Virus record (IMG/VR): IMGVR_UViG_3300009159_000330
Location: 1 to 23,470 of that record
DNA length: 23,470 bases
From: a virus
Reading direction: 5' to 3' (one strand)
The notes beneath the pieces are model-generated. The model saw only the letters and a list, made by a program, of their open reading frames with translations, made no database searches and was not told the DNA's origin. Below, one piece after another: positions 13,857 through 21,796 of this stretch (position 1 is its first letter; the number at the start of each line of letters is the position of its first letter). The position numbers were made by a program, and so were the translations under genes.

Positions 13857-13885
13857 TTTATACACCACATTTAAACGCTGTACAA
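13857..13885 (-). promoter_or_regulatory. Sigma70-like promoter candidate before the 154-aa gene
   Basis: On the minus strand a -35-like TTGTAC (13885-13880, three of six matches) and a -10 TATAAA (13862-13857, five of six) are separated by exactly 17 bases. It lies immediately downstream of the capsid gene terminator and upstream of the 154-aa gene. The spacer contains GTTTAAAT, one base off the recurring palindrome. A chance match in AT-rich intergenic DNA cannot be excluded. Confidence 0.4.
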
Positions 13886-13896
13886 GGTTTAAACGC

Positions 13897-13920
13897 AAAA
13901 AAAAGACTCCCGAAGGAGCC
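13897..13920 (-). terminator. Rho-independent terminator after the major capsid gene
   Basis: On the minus strand a stem GGCTCC/GGAGTC (one G-T wobble) is closed by a TTCG tetraloop between C and G, an especially stable loop, and is followed by eight T. The stem can extend with A-T pairs into the T run. It lies 17 bases after the capsid protein stop. A GTTTAAAC copy (13887-13894) sits directly beyond it. Confidence 0.9.
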
Positions 13921-13937
13921 TTTCTTTCCAAGGGCAA

Positions 13938-14852
13938 TTAAGCGCCTTGTGCGCCCCACATACCGAGGGGATCAGACCAACCGAAGCTATAACGCTCACG
14001 AGACTTGTAACGGACGTTACCAGTATCAAAGTCACCGTCCATGCTGTTAGACAAGGGGGTGCGAACGAAATGCTTCATGCCGTTGGGAACATCGGTGGTC
14101 AGGAACCAGCCGTTAGGATCGGTCAAGAAGTTGTTAACGGTGTAACCTTCAGAGACAGAACCATTGTTCTTCACAGCGTTGATGTCGTTGTCGGTTGTGC
14201 CAACACGCAGTTCGGTTTCAAGCAAACGAGTTGCAACGAACTGAAGCTGGGGAGGAACAATCAACTTCTTGGGCTTGGCGGCGATCAACAGATCACGTTC
14301 ATCAGTCCACTGCTGGATTTGGATAATGGCGGCTTCCAAGGAAGTCTCATTCAAATCTGCGGCGGTTGATTGGGTGTTGCTGTTAGTTCCACCAGAAACC
14401 AAGGGGTGGGCTGTAGAGAACAAAGGCACACCATCACCACCGTAATAAGCGGCAGAGTTGGTGAAACCGTTGTTCAACACGGCGGCGGCTTTAACCTGCT
14501 TGGTGTAAGCCATTGCACGAGCTAAAGCCTTGGTGTAGCGAGCAGACAAGCTGTCGTACAAGTTATCTTCGATGGCCTCTTCGGTCAGCGAGAAACCCAA
14601 AGCAATGGTTTCGTGGTTGTAACGAGCTGTAAACGCCTCTTGAGCATTGTCATAAGCGATGGCTTGGCCTTCGTTCTTGACTGGTGCGGCAGAGAAGCCT
14701 GACAGCTTGGTTTCTTCTTCAAAAGAACGCTCTGATGTTTCAGTGTCATAAATTTCTTTATGTTGCTGACCATACGTTGCGTATTCCAAACCGAACAAAG
14801 CGTTCAATCCGGGGAGCAGTTCTTTGAGTAGTTGTGCACGAGAAATAGCCAT
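13938..14852 (-). CDS. Major capsid protein
   Basis: A 304-aa protein in the canonical place after scaffold, with the only strong terminator in the head module right after it. The N-terminal MAISRAQLLKELLPGLNALF is followed by a YGQQHKEIYDTETSERSFEE arm. A central segment PLFSTAHPLVSGGTNSNTQS resembles the LF-STAHPL motif of Mu gpT-like and related HK97-fold capsid proteins. A helix AIIQIQQWTDERDLLIAAKP then KLIVPPQLQFVATRLLETEL is the spine-helix and beta region typical of this fold. It ends RYSFGWSDPLGMWGAQGA. There is no obvious protease cleavage arm and no protease gene in the window, so maturation may proceed without cleavage. Confidence 0.88.
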   Translation of the reverse strand: MAISRAQLLKELLPGLNALFGLEYATYGQQHKEIYDTETSERSFEEETKLSGFSAAPVKNEGQAIAYDNAQEAFTARYNHETIALGFSLTEEAIEDNLYDSLSARYTKALARAMAYTKQVKAAAVLNNGFTNSAAYYGGDGVPLFSTAHPLVSGGTNSNTQSTAADLNETSLEAAIIQIQQWTDERDLLIAAKPKKLIVPPQLQFVATRLLETELRVGTTDNDINAVKNNGSVSEGYTVNNFLTDPNGWFLTTDVPNGMKHFVRTPLSNSMDGDFDTGNVRYKSRERYSFGWSDPLGMWGAQGA

Positions 14853-14864
14853 TTAGATGCTCCT

Positions 14865-15479
14865 TTAAGCGGCGGTTACTACGTTCGTAGCAGACGTATA
14901 AGTGTGAACGCCAAAATTGAATTTGACGATCACCTCTGTAAACGAGCCAGAAGCGTTGACGGTTTCAGGAACCACATCAACAATGCGGAAAGGCAAAGTG
15001 GTGGTTGAACCAGTCGAGTTGTACACACCTTCTTTAGAGTCGCCAGAGGTAGTGCTACCAGCGGTCAAGAAAAAGGCCACGTTTTGACCAACAGCCGCAC
15101 GAGTCAAGCCACTGACAGCAGTCGAAGTAGACAGCACAGCAACTTTGTACAGAGTGTTGGGATCGTCAGCAACAATACCAACGGCATCAGCGGCAACAGT
15201 ACCACCGGGCCAATATTGAGTGAAGATCTTTTGGTTGGTTGATGGGTTTGTGTAAGAACAACCCATGAAAACGCCGACTGCATCAGTAGCGGAGGTCGTG
15301 CCCGTAGCGGCTCGGCTCAAAGTACCACCAGTGTTCAGACGGACAACATCACCTGCAAAGATAGATGTGCCAGAAGCTGAAGCAATAGGGATATTTCGAG
15401 TAGAACCAGCGAACACCTGACCGCCGATCAGATTGATCGGTTGAAACCCGTAAGGGCCTGAAACGGTAGGATATGCCAT
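14865..15479 (-). CDS. Probable capsid decoration or head structural protein, 204 aa
   Basis: MAYPTVSGPYGFQPINLIGG then QVFAGSTRNIPIASASGTSI and FAGDVVRLNTGGTLSRAA give a beta-rich, uncharged protein. Later segments such as GVFMGCSYTNPSTNQKIFTQ and YWPGGTVAADAVGIVADDPN are recurrent, in my memory, in capsid-adjacent phage proteins. The gene lies directly upstream of the major capsid gene with a 12-base gap, so the two are probably expressed together. Decoration or head-stabilising function is inferred from position and composition. An alternative is a second capsid subunit. Confidence 0.75.
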   Translation of the reverse strand: MAYPTVSGPYGFQPINLIGGQVFAGSTRNIPIASASGTSIFAGDVVRLNTGGTLSRAATGTTSATDAVGVFMGCSYTNPSTNQKIFTQYWPGGTVAADAVGIVADDPNTLYKVAVLSTSTAVSGLTRAAVGQNVAFFLTAGSTTSGDSKEGVYNSTGSTTTLPFRIVDVVPETVNASGSFTEVIVKFNFGVHTYTSATNVVTAA

Positions 15480-15497
15480 GAAAAAACTCCAAAAAGT

Positions 15498-15956
15498 TTA
15501 GAAACCTTTGCCAAAGGTTGTCGAAGACTTGCCTTCTCTGAAAAGGGGCATCCTCGCATCGCTTTGACGCATAAAACTGTTGTCTACAGCATCCGTCTGA
15601 GCTTGGGTTTGCCGATTGAAGTACGCACGGCGCTGATCCAAAAACTCATGAGGAGCCTTGCAAAGTAACAGCCCACTGATCTCGATGTTGTCTTTGAATC
15701 GACTACTCGGATCAATTAACAGTTGAAATTTGGGCTGTTCCTCTGTTCGTACTGGTTCCCAGCCTTCACGCAACATTCTCGAAATATTGCGGGGATCGGC
15801 GGCTCCCAGTGTTGAGGTACGCACCCAGTGATATGAGTAACCCGGTTCTTTGTCAGGTTCGGGCAAAAGTTCCGCTGGAGCCCACTGCTTTGGGCGCTCA
15901 TAGGTTGCTCTTGTATCAACATCACGGCTTAAACGGTTAATTTCAGTTTTTGTCAT
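15498..15956 (-). CDS. Conserved capsid-module protein, 152 aa
   Basis: The ATG overlaps the scaffold TGA as ATGA, so translation is coupled. The segment YSYHWVRTSTLGAADPRNIS then RMLREGWEPVRTEE is the conserved core of a family I recall between scaffold and capsid genes in many environmental podoviruses, without an assigned role. The C-terminal half is helical and Gln/Arg-rich (FLDQRRAYFNRQTQAQTDAV) and ends SSTTFGKGF. There is no membrane segment. Coupling to scaffold suggests an assembly cofactor or a minor head protein. Confidence 0.75.
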   Translation of the reverse strand: MTKTEINRLSRDVDTRATYERPKQWAPAELLPEPDKEPGYSYHWVRTSTLGAADPRNISRMLREGWEPVRTEEQPKFQLLIDPSSRFKDNIEISGLLLCKAPHEFLDQRRAYFNRQTQAQTDAVDNSFMRQSDARMPLFREGKSSTTFGKGF

Positions 15957-16909
15957 TTCAAATCTCCAAGTAATAAAACTTCTTTGGCGTACTGCTCATT
16001 GGTAATTCCAAGTTTTCTGGCGAGATCAACTTGGGAAGGCTTCAGCTTCATTTTTTTTGAAGCAGTGCTTCTTGAGGCAGGAGCTACGACAACGCTCGGT
16101 TTCGTGCGAGCAGGAGGTTTGGAATCGACTTCGATTTCCGTTTCATCGCCATCCTCGAATTTTTCGGGGAAGCGCTTACGCACTGTTGCGTCAATGCGTC
16201 TGTAATACTCATCGGTTGTGGCATAGCCAGCACCATGTTCGGAGACGAGTTTTTCGTGTATACCCATCGCCAAAGCTCGCATTTCAGAGTCTGAATCAAT
16301 CCAAGAGTTACGCTCTCGCCATTTCTCAAACTTCTGATCACGGGGCGGCTGTTTAGGCCGTTGGGGCGTTTGTACCACAAATTCTTCATCCTGAACAGGC
16401 TGATTTTTAAAATTTTGTTCAGCCCTTTCAGCGTTCGCAATTGACATCTTTGCTTCGGTCATTGCTTCCTGAGCATCAATAATCTTGTCTGTGTCGCCTG
16501 ACTCATACGCATCCCGATACTCACGTTTAGCCTTTTCAAGGGCGGCGTGGGCATTGGTCTTGATGGAGTTGATGGCAAAGCCTTCGGTGTTGTTTACACG
16601 CCCTTTGAGTGCTTTGTTTTCCTCAAAAAGCCTTTTGGCAACTGCTACAGCCTCTTCACGTTCTTTGTCGGCGGATTCTTTCGCCCTTCGTTCATCGTGA
16701 TAGACCTTTTTAAAGGCGGCTATCTTTTGCTTGGCGGCGGCTGAATATTCATCCAACTCATCGTTGTCAAGCTCCTCTACAAACTTTGGATCGGATGGCG
16801 TTTTGCCACGATCTTGTTCAGGGGTGTCATCTTCGATTTCAATTTCAATCTCTTCCGAGGCATCCATTTCATCGGGAAACTTGTATTCTTCACCTTTGTA
16901 TGTACTCAT
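15953..16909 (-). CDS. Head scaffolding protein
   Basis: A 318-aa acidic, mostly helical protein between the co-chaperonin and capsid genes. The N-terminus contains EEIEIEIEDDTPEQDRG, a motif I recall in scaffold proteins of related phages. Residues about 55-165 are a long charged helix with coiled-coil character (KQKIAAFKKVYHDERRAKES, EREEAVAVAKRLFEENKALK). A Pro/Gln linker follows (QTPQRPKQPPRDQKFEKWRE). The C-terminal basic region (ASKKMKLKPSQVDLARKLGI) would be the usual capsid-binding helix. It should guide procapsid assembly and then leave. No protease motif is seen, so this is scaffold rather than a fused scaffold-protease. Confidence 0.82.
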   Translation of the reverse strand: MSTYKGEEYKFPDEMDASEEIEIEIEDDTPEQDRGKTPSDPKFVEELDNDELDEYSAAAKQKIAAFKKVYHDERRAKESADKEREEAVAVAKRLFEENKALKGRVNNTEGFAINSIKTNAHAALEKAKREYRDAYESGDTDKIIDAQEAMTEAKMSIANAERAEQNFKNQPVQDEEFVVQTPQRPKQPPRDQKFEKWRERNSWIDSDSEMRALAMGIHEKLVSEHGAGYATTDEYYRRIDATVRKRFPEKFEDGDETEIEVDSKPPARTKPSVVVAPASRSTASKKMKLKPSQVDLARKLGITNEQYAKEVLLLGDLK

Positions 16910-16918
16910 GTGCGCTCC

Positions 16919-17335
16919 TTATTTGCGTTTGATGCCACGGGGGTCTTCCACAATACCTTCAACGGAGTCATCGTTGATGATGCGAAATTCTTTGCCGTGG
17001 ATGACAAGTTTGGTTCCAGCGTGGGGGCGAACAAGGATGAAGTCACCCTCTTTACACCAAGCACCGTTGGGAAACCGCTTTTCATCTTTGTAGCAATCAG
17101 AGCCAAGCTTGACCACAAACAGCACGGTGGTCAGTATCTCTTCGTTATGCACAGTGAGTTCGGCTTTGATGATGCCGCTCTCGTACTCTTTTTCCTGCTC
17201 TGGAATGGCGCAAAGAATGCGGTATCCAGTGGGATTTGGGAGTTGTTTTGCCTTTTCTTCGTGGGTAAAAGGCTCGACCTCTTTCAATGCGCTTTCTTCT
17301 GCCAGCCTCGTGCCGACACTTGAGAAGTCATTCAT
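16919..17335 (-). CDS. GroES-like co-chaperonin
   Basis: The start is the ATG at 17335, with GGAGAG five bases upstream and an eight-base overlap with the preceding gene; an earlier start at 17383 is unlikely. The 138-aa product has an extra N-terminal 32 residues, then a GroES-like domain: NPTGYRILCAIPEQEKEYES begins the barrel, SGII (53-56) matches the mobile-loop GGIV that contacts GroEL, FVVKLGSDCYKDE resembles the VLAVGNG strand, and CKEGDFILVRPHAGTKLVIH then GKEFRIINDDSVEGIVED matches VKVGDIVIFNDGYG and EVLIMSESDILAIV. GroES is 97 aa and T4 gp31, which acts with host GroEL to fold the capsid protein, is 111. Such a role is expected here. Confidence 0.85.
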   Translation of the reverse strand: MNDFSSVGTRLAEESALKEVEPFTHEEKAKQLPNPTGYRILCAIPEQEKEYESGIIKAELTVHNEEILTTVLFVVKLGSDCYKDEKRFPNGAWCKEGDFILVRPHAGTKLVIHGKEFRIINDDSVEGIVEDPRGIKRK

Positions 17336-17516
17336 TAAATCTCTCCATTTTTTGCTTCTGGTCTGATACGAATTCCCGTGCAATCAGCAGACCTCGAATC
17401 TGACCGCACGTTGCCTTGTATTCCGACAGGTCACTTACGTTGCCTGTGGCTACAAAATCTCGTAATTGGTGAATTTTTTCGTCAATATTCTTAACAATTA
17501 CGTCAAAGTTATCCAT
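17328..17516 (-). CDS. Small helical protein between portal and co-chaperonin, 62 aa
   Basis: MDNFDVIVKNIDEKIHQLRD continues FVATGNVSDLSEYKATCGQI and ends REFVSDQKQKMERFNE. It looks like two or three amphipathic helices with no membrane segment. The ATG shares a base with the portal TAA (TAATG) and the gene overlaps the co-chaperonin start by eight bases, so the three genes are translationally coupled. Similar short helical proteins follow portal genes in other phages in my memory, without known function. A portal or terminase cofactor role is plausible but unproven. Confidence 0.72.
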   Translation of the reverse strand: MDNFDVIVKNIDEKIHQLRDFVATGNVSDLSEYKATCGQIRGLLIAREFVSDQKQKMERFNE

Positions 17517-20023
17517 TACTCACCTGTCGTTGGTTCTGTTGGAGGGGTTTTGTTCTTTGCTTCGTGCAGTTTAAACAATGACTCTCTGTTTAAACGATCT
17601 TTGGAGGAGGCCATTTCGTAGCCTAAGCGATGACCGCTAAGGTTGGCTTTGTCCTGCTCTGCCTCGGATTTTTGAGCCAAAGCCGCCTTTTCGTGGGCAA
17701 TTTTGACTCCAAGCTTGTGACCTTCCAGATTGGTGTGTGTTTCCAATTTGGCCTCTTCGACCTGCAATTGAGCCTGTTTGAGGGCTGTATCTGCTTGGTC
17801 TTTGGCTGTTTTGCGCTTGATTTCTTCTGCTTTGAGTTGCAATTCCTGCATCTGCATTTGGATGATGGGGTCTTGCTGTTGTTGAGCAACTTGCTCTTGA
17901 GCGGCTTCTGCTTGGTTCTTTTGAAGCAGTTGTTGGCTGGCTTGCGCCACCAAACGAGCAATCTGAATCTCGTATTCCTGTGGCAATTCGTCATCATCCT
18001 CAGACAAATATGGCAACGGTGCGCCAACTTGCTGTTCGATCTCTTGACGATACTGATAAGCAAAATGCTCTGCAATGTGAGCTTGTATGCTGGAAGATAT
18101 TTGTTGTGCCGCTGGGCTTTGCCCAATTATTGCCGCCGTTTTGGGGTCTTGCAGGAAATTCATGTGGGAGGCAATATGCGCCTCATGATCCTGATAGATA
18201 AAAGCTTTGAGCGGCTTTGCCATCATTGCATTCATGTTCTCGCTTAATGGATCACGAGGTTTCTGATCATCTTCCAAGGGAATAAGCTTTTGAGCGTTCC
18301 TGATGCCCAGCACATCCAGCATTTGACGATGAAGCTGAGGCATATTGTAGATTCCGGGGGCATTTTGAGCCAACTGGAGTACCGCCTGATATTGCACAAT
18401 CTTCTGAGCCATTGTGGCGGCATTGGGATCGCTGACAGGGATGACATCACAGCAGTCATAGTCTGACTTCTTGGCGCTACGGCTACCCTCTTCTGGCTCG
18501 TAGTCGTACTCTTCCTCGGTGTAATCCCTAATGATGTCTCTTAACAACACCAATTCTTGCTTCATGGAGTAGTGGATACGAGCTTGAACGGCAGACATCA
18601 CCTTCAAAGTTCTTTCCAACAGCGCCAGTGTGGAGCCAACTGGGGCATTGGCAGACATATCCGCCACGTTTAAATCGCCTGAACCAGCGGCTCTGCGGCC
18701 TTCTTCCACGATATTTGCAAGCAGTGCCATCAGAACTTGGCTTGGCTCTTTGTATGGAAGTGGCAAAAGATTGTCTTTGAGTGTGCCTGATGCAACGTCT
18801 GCATCTCGCCATTCTCCGGGGGAAATTGGGGTGTCATCGCCTTTGACTCTCATGCCCTTGGTCTTGAACCCTCCGGGGAGATTTGCCAAAGTTCCAGCGT
18901 CTACCAACTGACGAATCAGTGATGTGCCTGACTTTGCAAATGCGCCAATCAGATGGATTAGGCCGAAGTAATAGAAGCCAAACCCGGGGACGTATCCATA
19001 ATGGACGAAGTGATTTCGTTTTTGTTTGGTTTCATCTTCTGGTCGCCAGTTGCGGCGCACAGCCAGCACGGTTGTTGTTTCTTTGTCGATGGTAACGATG
19101 TAGGGCAGAGCAATGCCTGTTGGCTCTCCGTCTTCATCGCAGTCCTCAAACCCAGCGATGTCGAGGTCAACGTGTACTTCATAAATCTTGTACCTCTCAT
19201 CTGTAGTCGCCTTGAAGCCCATTTTCTCAGCAATCTTTTTCTCCACCTCATCAAGGCTGGTGCTTGGCTCACCAAGCTCTTCGTCAATGTAAAAACCATC
19301 ATGCACTAGACGAGCAAGTTCGTTCTTTGTTTTACGCATCACATGGGTGACACGAGGAGAGTTTTGTAGTGAAGATGCGCCGTAGGGGACAATGATGTCT
19401 TCGGCTGGTACAAATATAGATGTCTGACGATTAAGTGTTGGGTCGAAGTAGACCTTCTTAAATGCATTACCTGACAGACCCAAGCCCCAAATCATTCGTT
19501 CATGCTCAGGGCGAAACTCTGTCATCACATCGGTCAACTCATAGTTCATGTCATCTTGAACACGAGTGGCGGCTTCTTTTTTCTGTGGCGTTTCTTTGCC
19601 AATGATCTGGGTCTTGACTGGCCCTGCGGCGGGGAAAGTTGCCATGATTGTTTCTGCTTGGAACTTGACCAGCGCCTCTGAGAGCAGGGGGTGGTAGACA
19701 CCACAAGCGCCCTCCCAAGGTTCTGACCGCTCTTCGATTTTCATGCCGAGGAGTTCAAGCCCATCGACATAGGTCTGCATCCAGTCTTTACGAGCGCCTA
19801 TGTCATCTTCAATGTCGCCAATCAAATCATTGGCAATGGTTGAGAGTTCCTTGGGATCAATATGTTCTGCAAGGTTTTCGTCAAAGCCAATCTCTGGAGA
19901 CATCACATCTTCAATTGAAGAGTCTTCGTCCTCGCCAATGATTTCAATTTCAATTTCAACCGTAGGCACTTCTTCTATGATGGCAAGTCCTGCTGGCGCT
20001 TGGTATAAACTTTTTTCAATCAT
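17516..20023 (-). CDS. Portal protein, P22-like, 835 aa
   Basis: The largest protein in the window and directly after the large terminase, as expected for a portal. The N-terminal region is acidic (TVEIEIEIIGEDEDSSIED). The core includes ERSEPWEGACGVYHPLLSEA, LVKFQAETIMATFPAAGPVK, RMIWGLGLSGNAFKKVYFDP and VPAEDIIVPYGASSLQNSPR, typical of P22-type podoviral portals. RAAGSGDLNVADMSANAPVG lies in the channel region. The last 150 residues are Gln/Ala/Lys-rich coiled coil (QEQVAQQQQDPIIQMQMQEL), like the long barrel of the P22 portal (725 aa). It forms the dodecameric DNA entry ring and nucleates head assembly. The Shine-Dalgarno is GAGGA. Confidence 0.9.
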   Translation of the reverse strand: MIEKSLYQAPAGLAIIEEVPTVEIEIEIIGEDEDSSIEDVMSPEIGFDENLAEHIDPKELSTIANDLIGDIEDDIGARKDWMQTYVDGLELLGMKIEERSEPWEGACGVYHPLLSEALVKFQAETIMATFPAAGPVKTQIIGKETPQKKEAATRVQDDMNYELTDVMTEFRPEHERMIWGLGLSGNAFKKVYFDPTLNRQTSIFVPAEDIIVPYGASSLQNSPRVTHVMRKTKNELARLVHDGFYIDEELGEPSTSLDEVEKKIAEKMGFKATTDERYKIYEVHVDLDIAGFEDCDEDGEPTGIALPYIVTIDKETTTVLAVRRNWRPEDETKQKRNHFVHYGYVPGFGFYYFGLIHLIGAFAKSGTSLIRQLVDAGTLANLPGGFKTKGMRVKGDDTPISPGEWRDADVASGTLKDNLLPLPYKEPSQVLMALLANIVEEGRRAAGSGDLNVADMSANAPVGSTLALLERTLKVMSAVQARIHYSMKQELVLLRDIIRDYTEEEYDYEPEEGSRSAKKSDYDCCDVIPVSDPNAATMAQKIVQYQAVLQLAQNAPGIYNMPQLHRQMLDVLGIRNAQKLIPLEDDQKPRDPLSENMNAMMAKPLKAFIYQDHEAHIASHMNFLQDPKTAAIIGQSPAAQQISSSIQAHIAEHFAYQYRQEIEQQVGAPLPYLSEDDDELPQEYEIQIARLVAQASQQLLQKNQAEAAQEQVAQQQQDPIIQMQMQELQLKAEEIKRKTAKDQADTALKQAQLQVEEAKLETHTNLEGHKLGVKIAHEKAALAQKSEAEQDKANLSGHRLGYEMASSKDRLNRESLFKLHEAKNKTPPTEPTTGE

Positions 20024-20031
20024 GGGGTTCC

Positions 20032-21537
20032 TCAGTAGTAGGCCGCTTTTCGTTTGCGGGGGACAAAGTCTTCTTCATCATCCGTGTTTAAACGGAGAAA
20101 GCCGCCCTGTCGGAACCTTAACAGCGCCTGACTGGTTGAGTCAACTAAGTCGTCATGCTCACCATTTGGGAAGGAAGCACACTCCTCCATGACCTCTTCA
20201 GCCCAGCGCCTGTCTGGACACCAGACAAAGCCAGACGCAAATATGTCAGATATTGCGTTTACACGGGCTATCTTATCATTGCCTTTGCTTGGTGTGTACT
20301 CTTGAAGCGGTATTCCTGTGCGGCGCATTTCATAGATCAGCGGGGCTCCTGCCGCCTTCTTTTCGATCAGTAAAGTGTCAGGCTCCCATTCGTTGTACAT
20401 CTCAAAGGCTTTGGCTTTTAGCTCAGGAAACTCCAAGCGGTCTTTGAATGCATCCAGCAAGATGATGTTTGGTTGGGCATTGCCTTTTTCATCGGGATGT
20501 CTGAACACTCCCCATGTGGTGCAAGCTGAATAGTCAGCCCTGTTGTGCTTCTCGAACGCTGTATCCCAGCTTTGGATGGTGTATTCGCACTCTGGTGGGT
20601 GATCTTTGTCCCAAATTCTCCACATTTCCCGCTTGATGAGCGCACCGCCCTCGGATGTTGGGTTTTGTTGGTACTGAGCCTCCCATTTGGATACTGGAAT
20701 CTCAGATTTGATGGCTTCAAGCTCTTCTTGTGACCAGAATTCAGGCCAAAGTGGTGTGCCAGATGGCATTAATGCAGGAAATTCAATGGTTTCCCACTCA
20801 TCCCCATCCCTTTTGACCGAGTTTGACACTACCTGACCCGTCAAATCCCGCTTTGACCAGCGAGTCATCACAATGATGATGGCTCCCCCCGGCTGTAAAC
20901 GCTGGCGAGGGCCTGAGCTGTACCACTCATAGACCCTGTCATACACCTTTGGGTCACCCTGCATGGCTTCCTGCTCGGAGTGGGGATCATCAATGATGAG
21001 AACGTCAGCGCCTTTACCCGTCACTGCACCGCCTACACCGATAGCGAAGTAGTCACCGCCCTTGTTTGTGTTCCAGCGTCCTGCGGCCTTGCTGTCCGTG
21101 GATAACTTTGTGGGGAAGATGCGCTGGTAGGGGGCTGTATTGACCAAGTTCCTGACCTTACGACCAAATCCCACTGACAATTCAGCGGTGTGGGCAGTCT
21201 GGATAATCTTTTTGTGTGGGTACTTACCCAGAAACCATGACGGAAACAGAAAAGATGCGAACTCTGACTTGGTATGCCTAGGCGGCATATTGATGATGAG
21301 CCTTTTTAACTTGCCATTGGCAACCCGCTCAAAGGCATCTGCCATGATTTTGTGATGCCGCCCTGCGATGAATGAAGGCCACATATCTTCTACAAAGGGA
21401 ATGAAGTGTTCCTTGCATTGTTCTCTACGATCAGCTTCCATCAGAAGCTTGATCTTTGGGATCATTTCATGCTCAGGCGGCAGTGTCTCCAACATCTGGA
21501 GGTACTGCTCCATCTCCTCTGTAGTCAGAAGACTCAT
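20032..21537 (-). CDS. terL: Terminase large subunit (packaging ATPase and nuclease)
   Basis: A 501-aa DNA-packaging motor. The ATPase half has a variant Walker A (NMPPRHTKSE, 83-92), an adenine-binding region (FIAGRHHKIMADAFERVANG), Walker B (DVLIIDDPH, 178-186) and a coupling motif (IIIVMTRW). The nuclease half has an RNase H-like fold: SWDTAFE (Asp325), TLLIEKKAAG (Glu392) and NGEHDDLVDSTSQ (Asp462/463), the three acidic sites needed for metal. It ends with a basic tail (RKRKAAYY). It overlaps the winged-HTH gene as ATGA. With the portal it pumps DNA into the procapsid. Alternative family names (Terminase_6 or psiM2 ORF9-like) are not settled by eye. Confidence 0.95.
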   Translation of the reverse strand: MSLLTTEEMEQYLQMLETLPPEHEMIPKIKLLMEADRREQCKEHFIPFVEDMWPSFIAGRHHKIMADAFERVANGKLKRLIINMPPRHTKSEFASFLFPSWFLGKYPHKKIIQTAHTAELSVGFGRKVRNLVNTAPYQRIFPTKLSTDSKAAGRWNTNKGGDYFAIGVGGAVTGKGADVLIIDDPHSEQEAMQGDPKVYDRVYEWYSSGPRQRLQPGGAIIIVMTRWSKRDLTGQVVSNSVKRDGDEWETIEFPALMPSGTPLWPEFWSQEELEAIKSEIPVSKWEAQYQQNPTSEGGALIKREMWRIWDKDHPPECEYTIQSWDTAFEKHNRADYSACTTWGVFRHPDEKGNAQPNIILLDAFKDRLEFPELKAKAFEMYNEWEPDTLLIEKKAAGAPLIYEMRRTGIPLQEYTPSKGNDKIARVNAISDIFASGFVWCPDRRWAEEVMEECASFPNGEHDDLVDSTSQALLRFRQGGFLRLNTDDEEDFVPRKRKAAYY

Positions 21538-21764
21538 AGCTTGACGATGTCGTTGACCACTTTATTGGTCAATTTAATGGTTCGCATCTTCTTGGGCTGT
21601 GTCTCAATGGCTCCCATCTTTTCCAGTCTGCGGATGTATCGAAAGATGTTGGACTTGCTCTTCATACCAAGACCAATGGCAATCTCTCGGTAGGATGGCG
21701 TGATCTTGCGTATTTGCTGGCAAGCCACGATGAAGTCGTAGACCAGTTTGGTTTTCTTTTCCAT
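21534..21764 (-). CDS. LexA-like winged-HTH DNA-binding protein, 76 aa
   Basis: The start is the ATG at 21764 with AGGGG five bases upstream; an in-frame GTG at 21806 is not needed. The product MEKKTKLVYDFIVACQQIRK continues ITPSYREIAIGLGMKSKSNI then FRYIRRLEKMGAIE, which closely follows the LexA N-terminal winged helix (F-x-x-x-PS-REIA-x-LG-x-KS ... L-x-x-K-GxIE). The peptidase half of LexA is absent. It is coupled to terL by ATGA. It may regulate the late operon, perhaps by binding sites in the adjacent noncoding tract, or assist terminase in choosing DNA. Assignment to this HTH class is good; the role is inferred. Confidence 0.82.
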   Translation of the reverse strand: MEKKTKLVYDFIVACQQIRKITPSYREIAIGLGMKSKSNIFRYIRRLEKMGAIETQPKKMRTIKLTNKVVNDIVKL

Positions 21765-21796
21765 GCGAACCCCTATGCGAACATATGTACGAACGG

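Noticed and set aside
15953-16909. Scaffold gene as a fused capsid maturation protease
   Set aside because: No Ser-His or other protease motif could be seen; the protein is charged coiled coil throughout.
17630-18247. A 205-codon plus-strand frame with hydrophobic segments, resembling a membrane protein
   Set aside because: It is antisense to the Gln/Lys-rich coiled coil of the portal, which yields Leu and Phe on the opposite strand. No ribosome binding site was seen.
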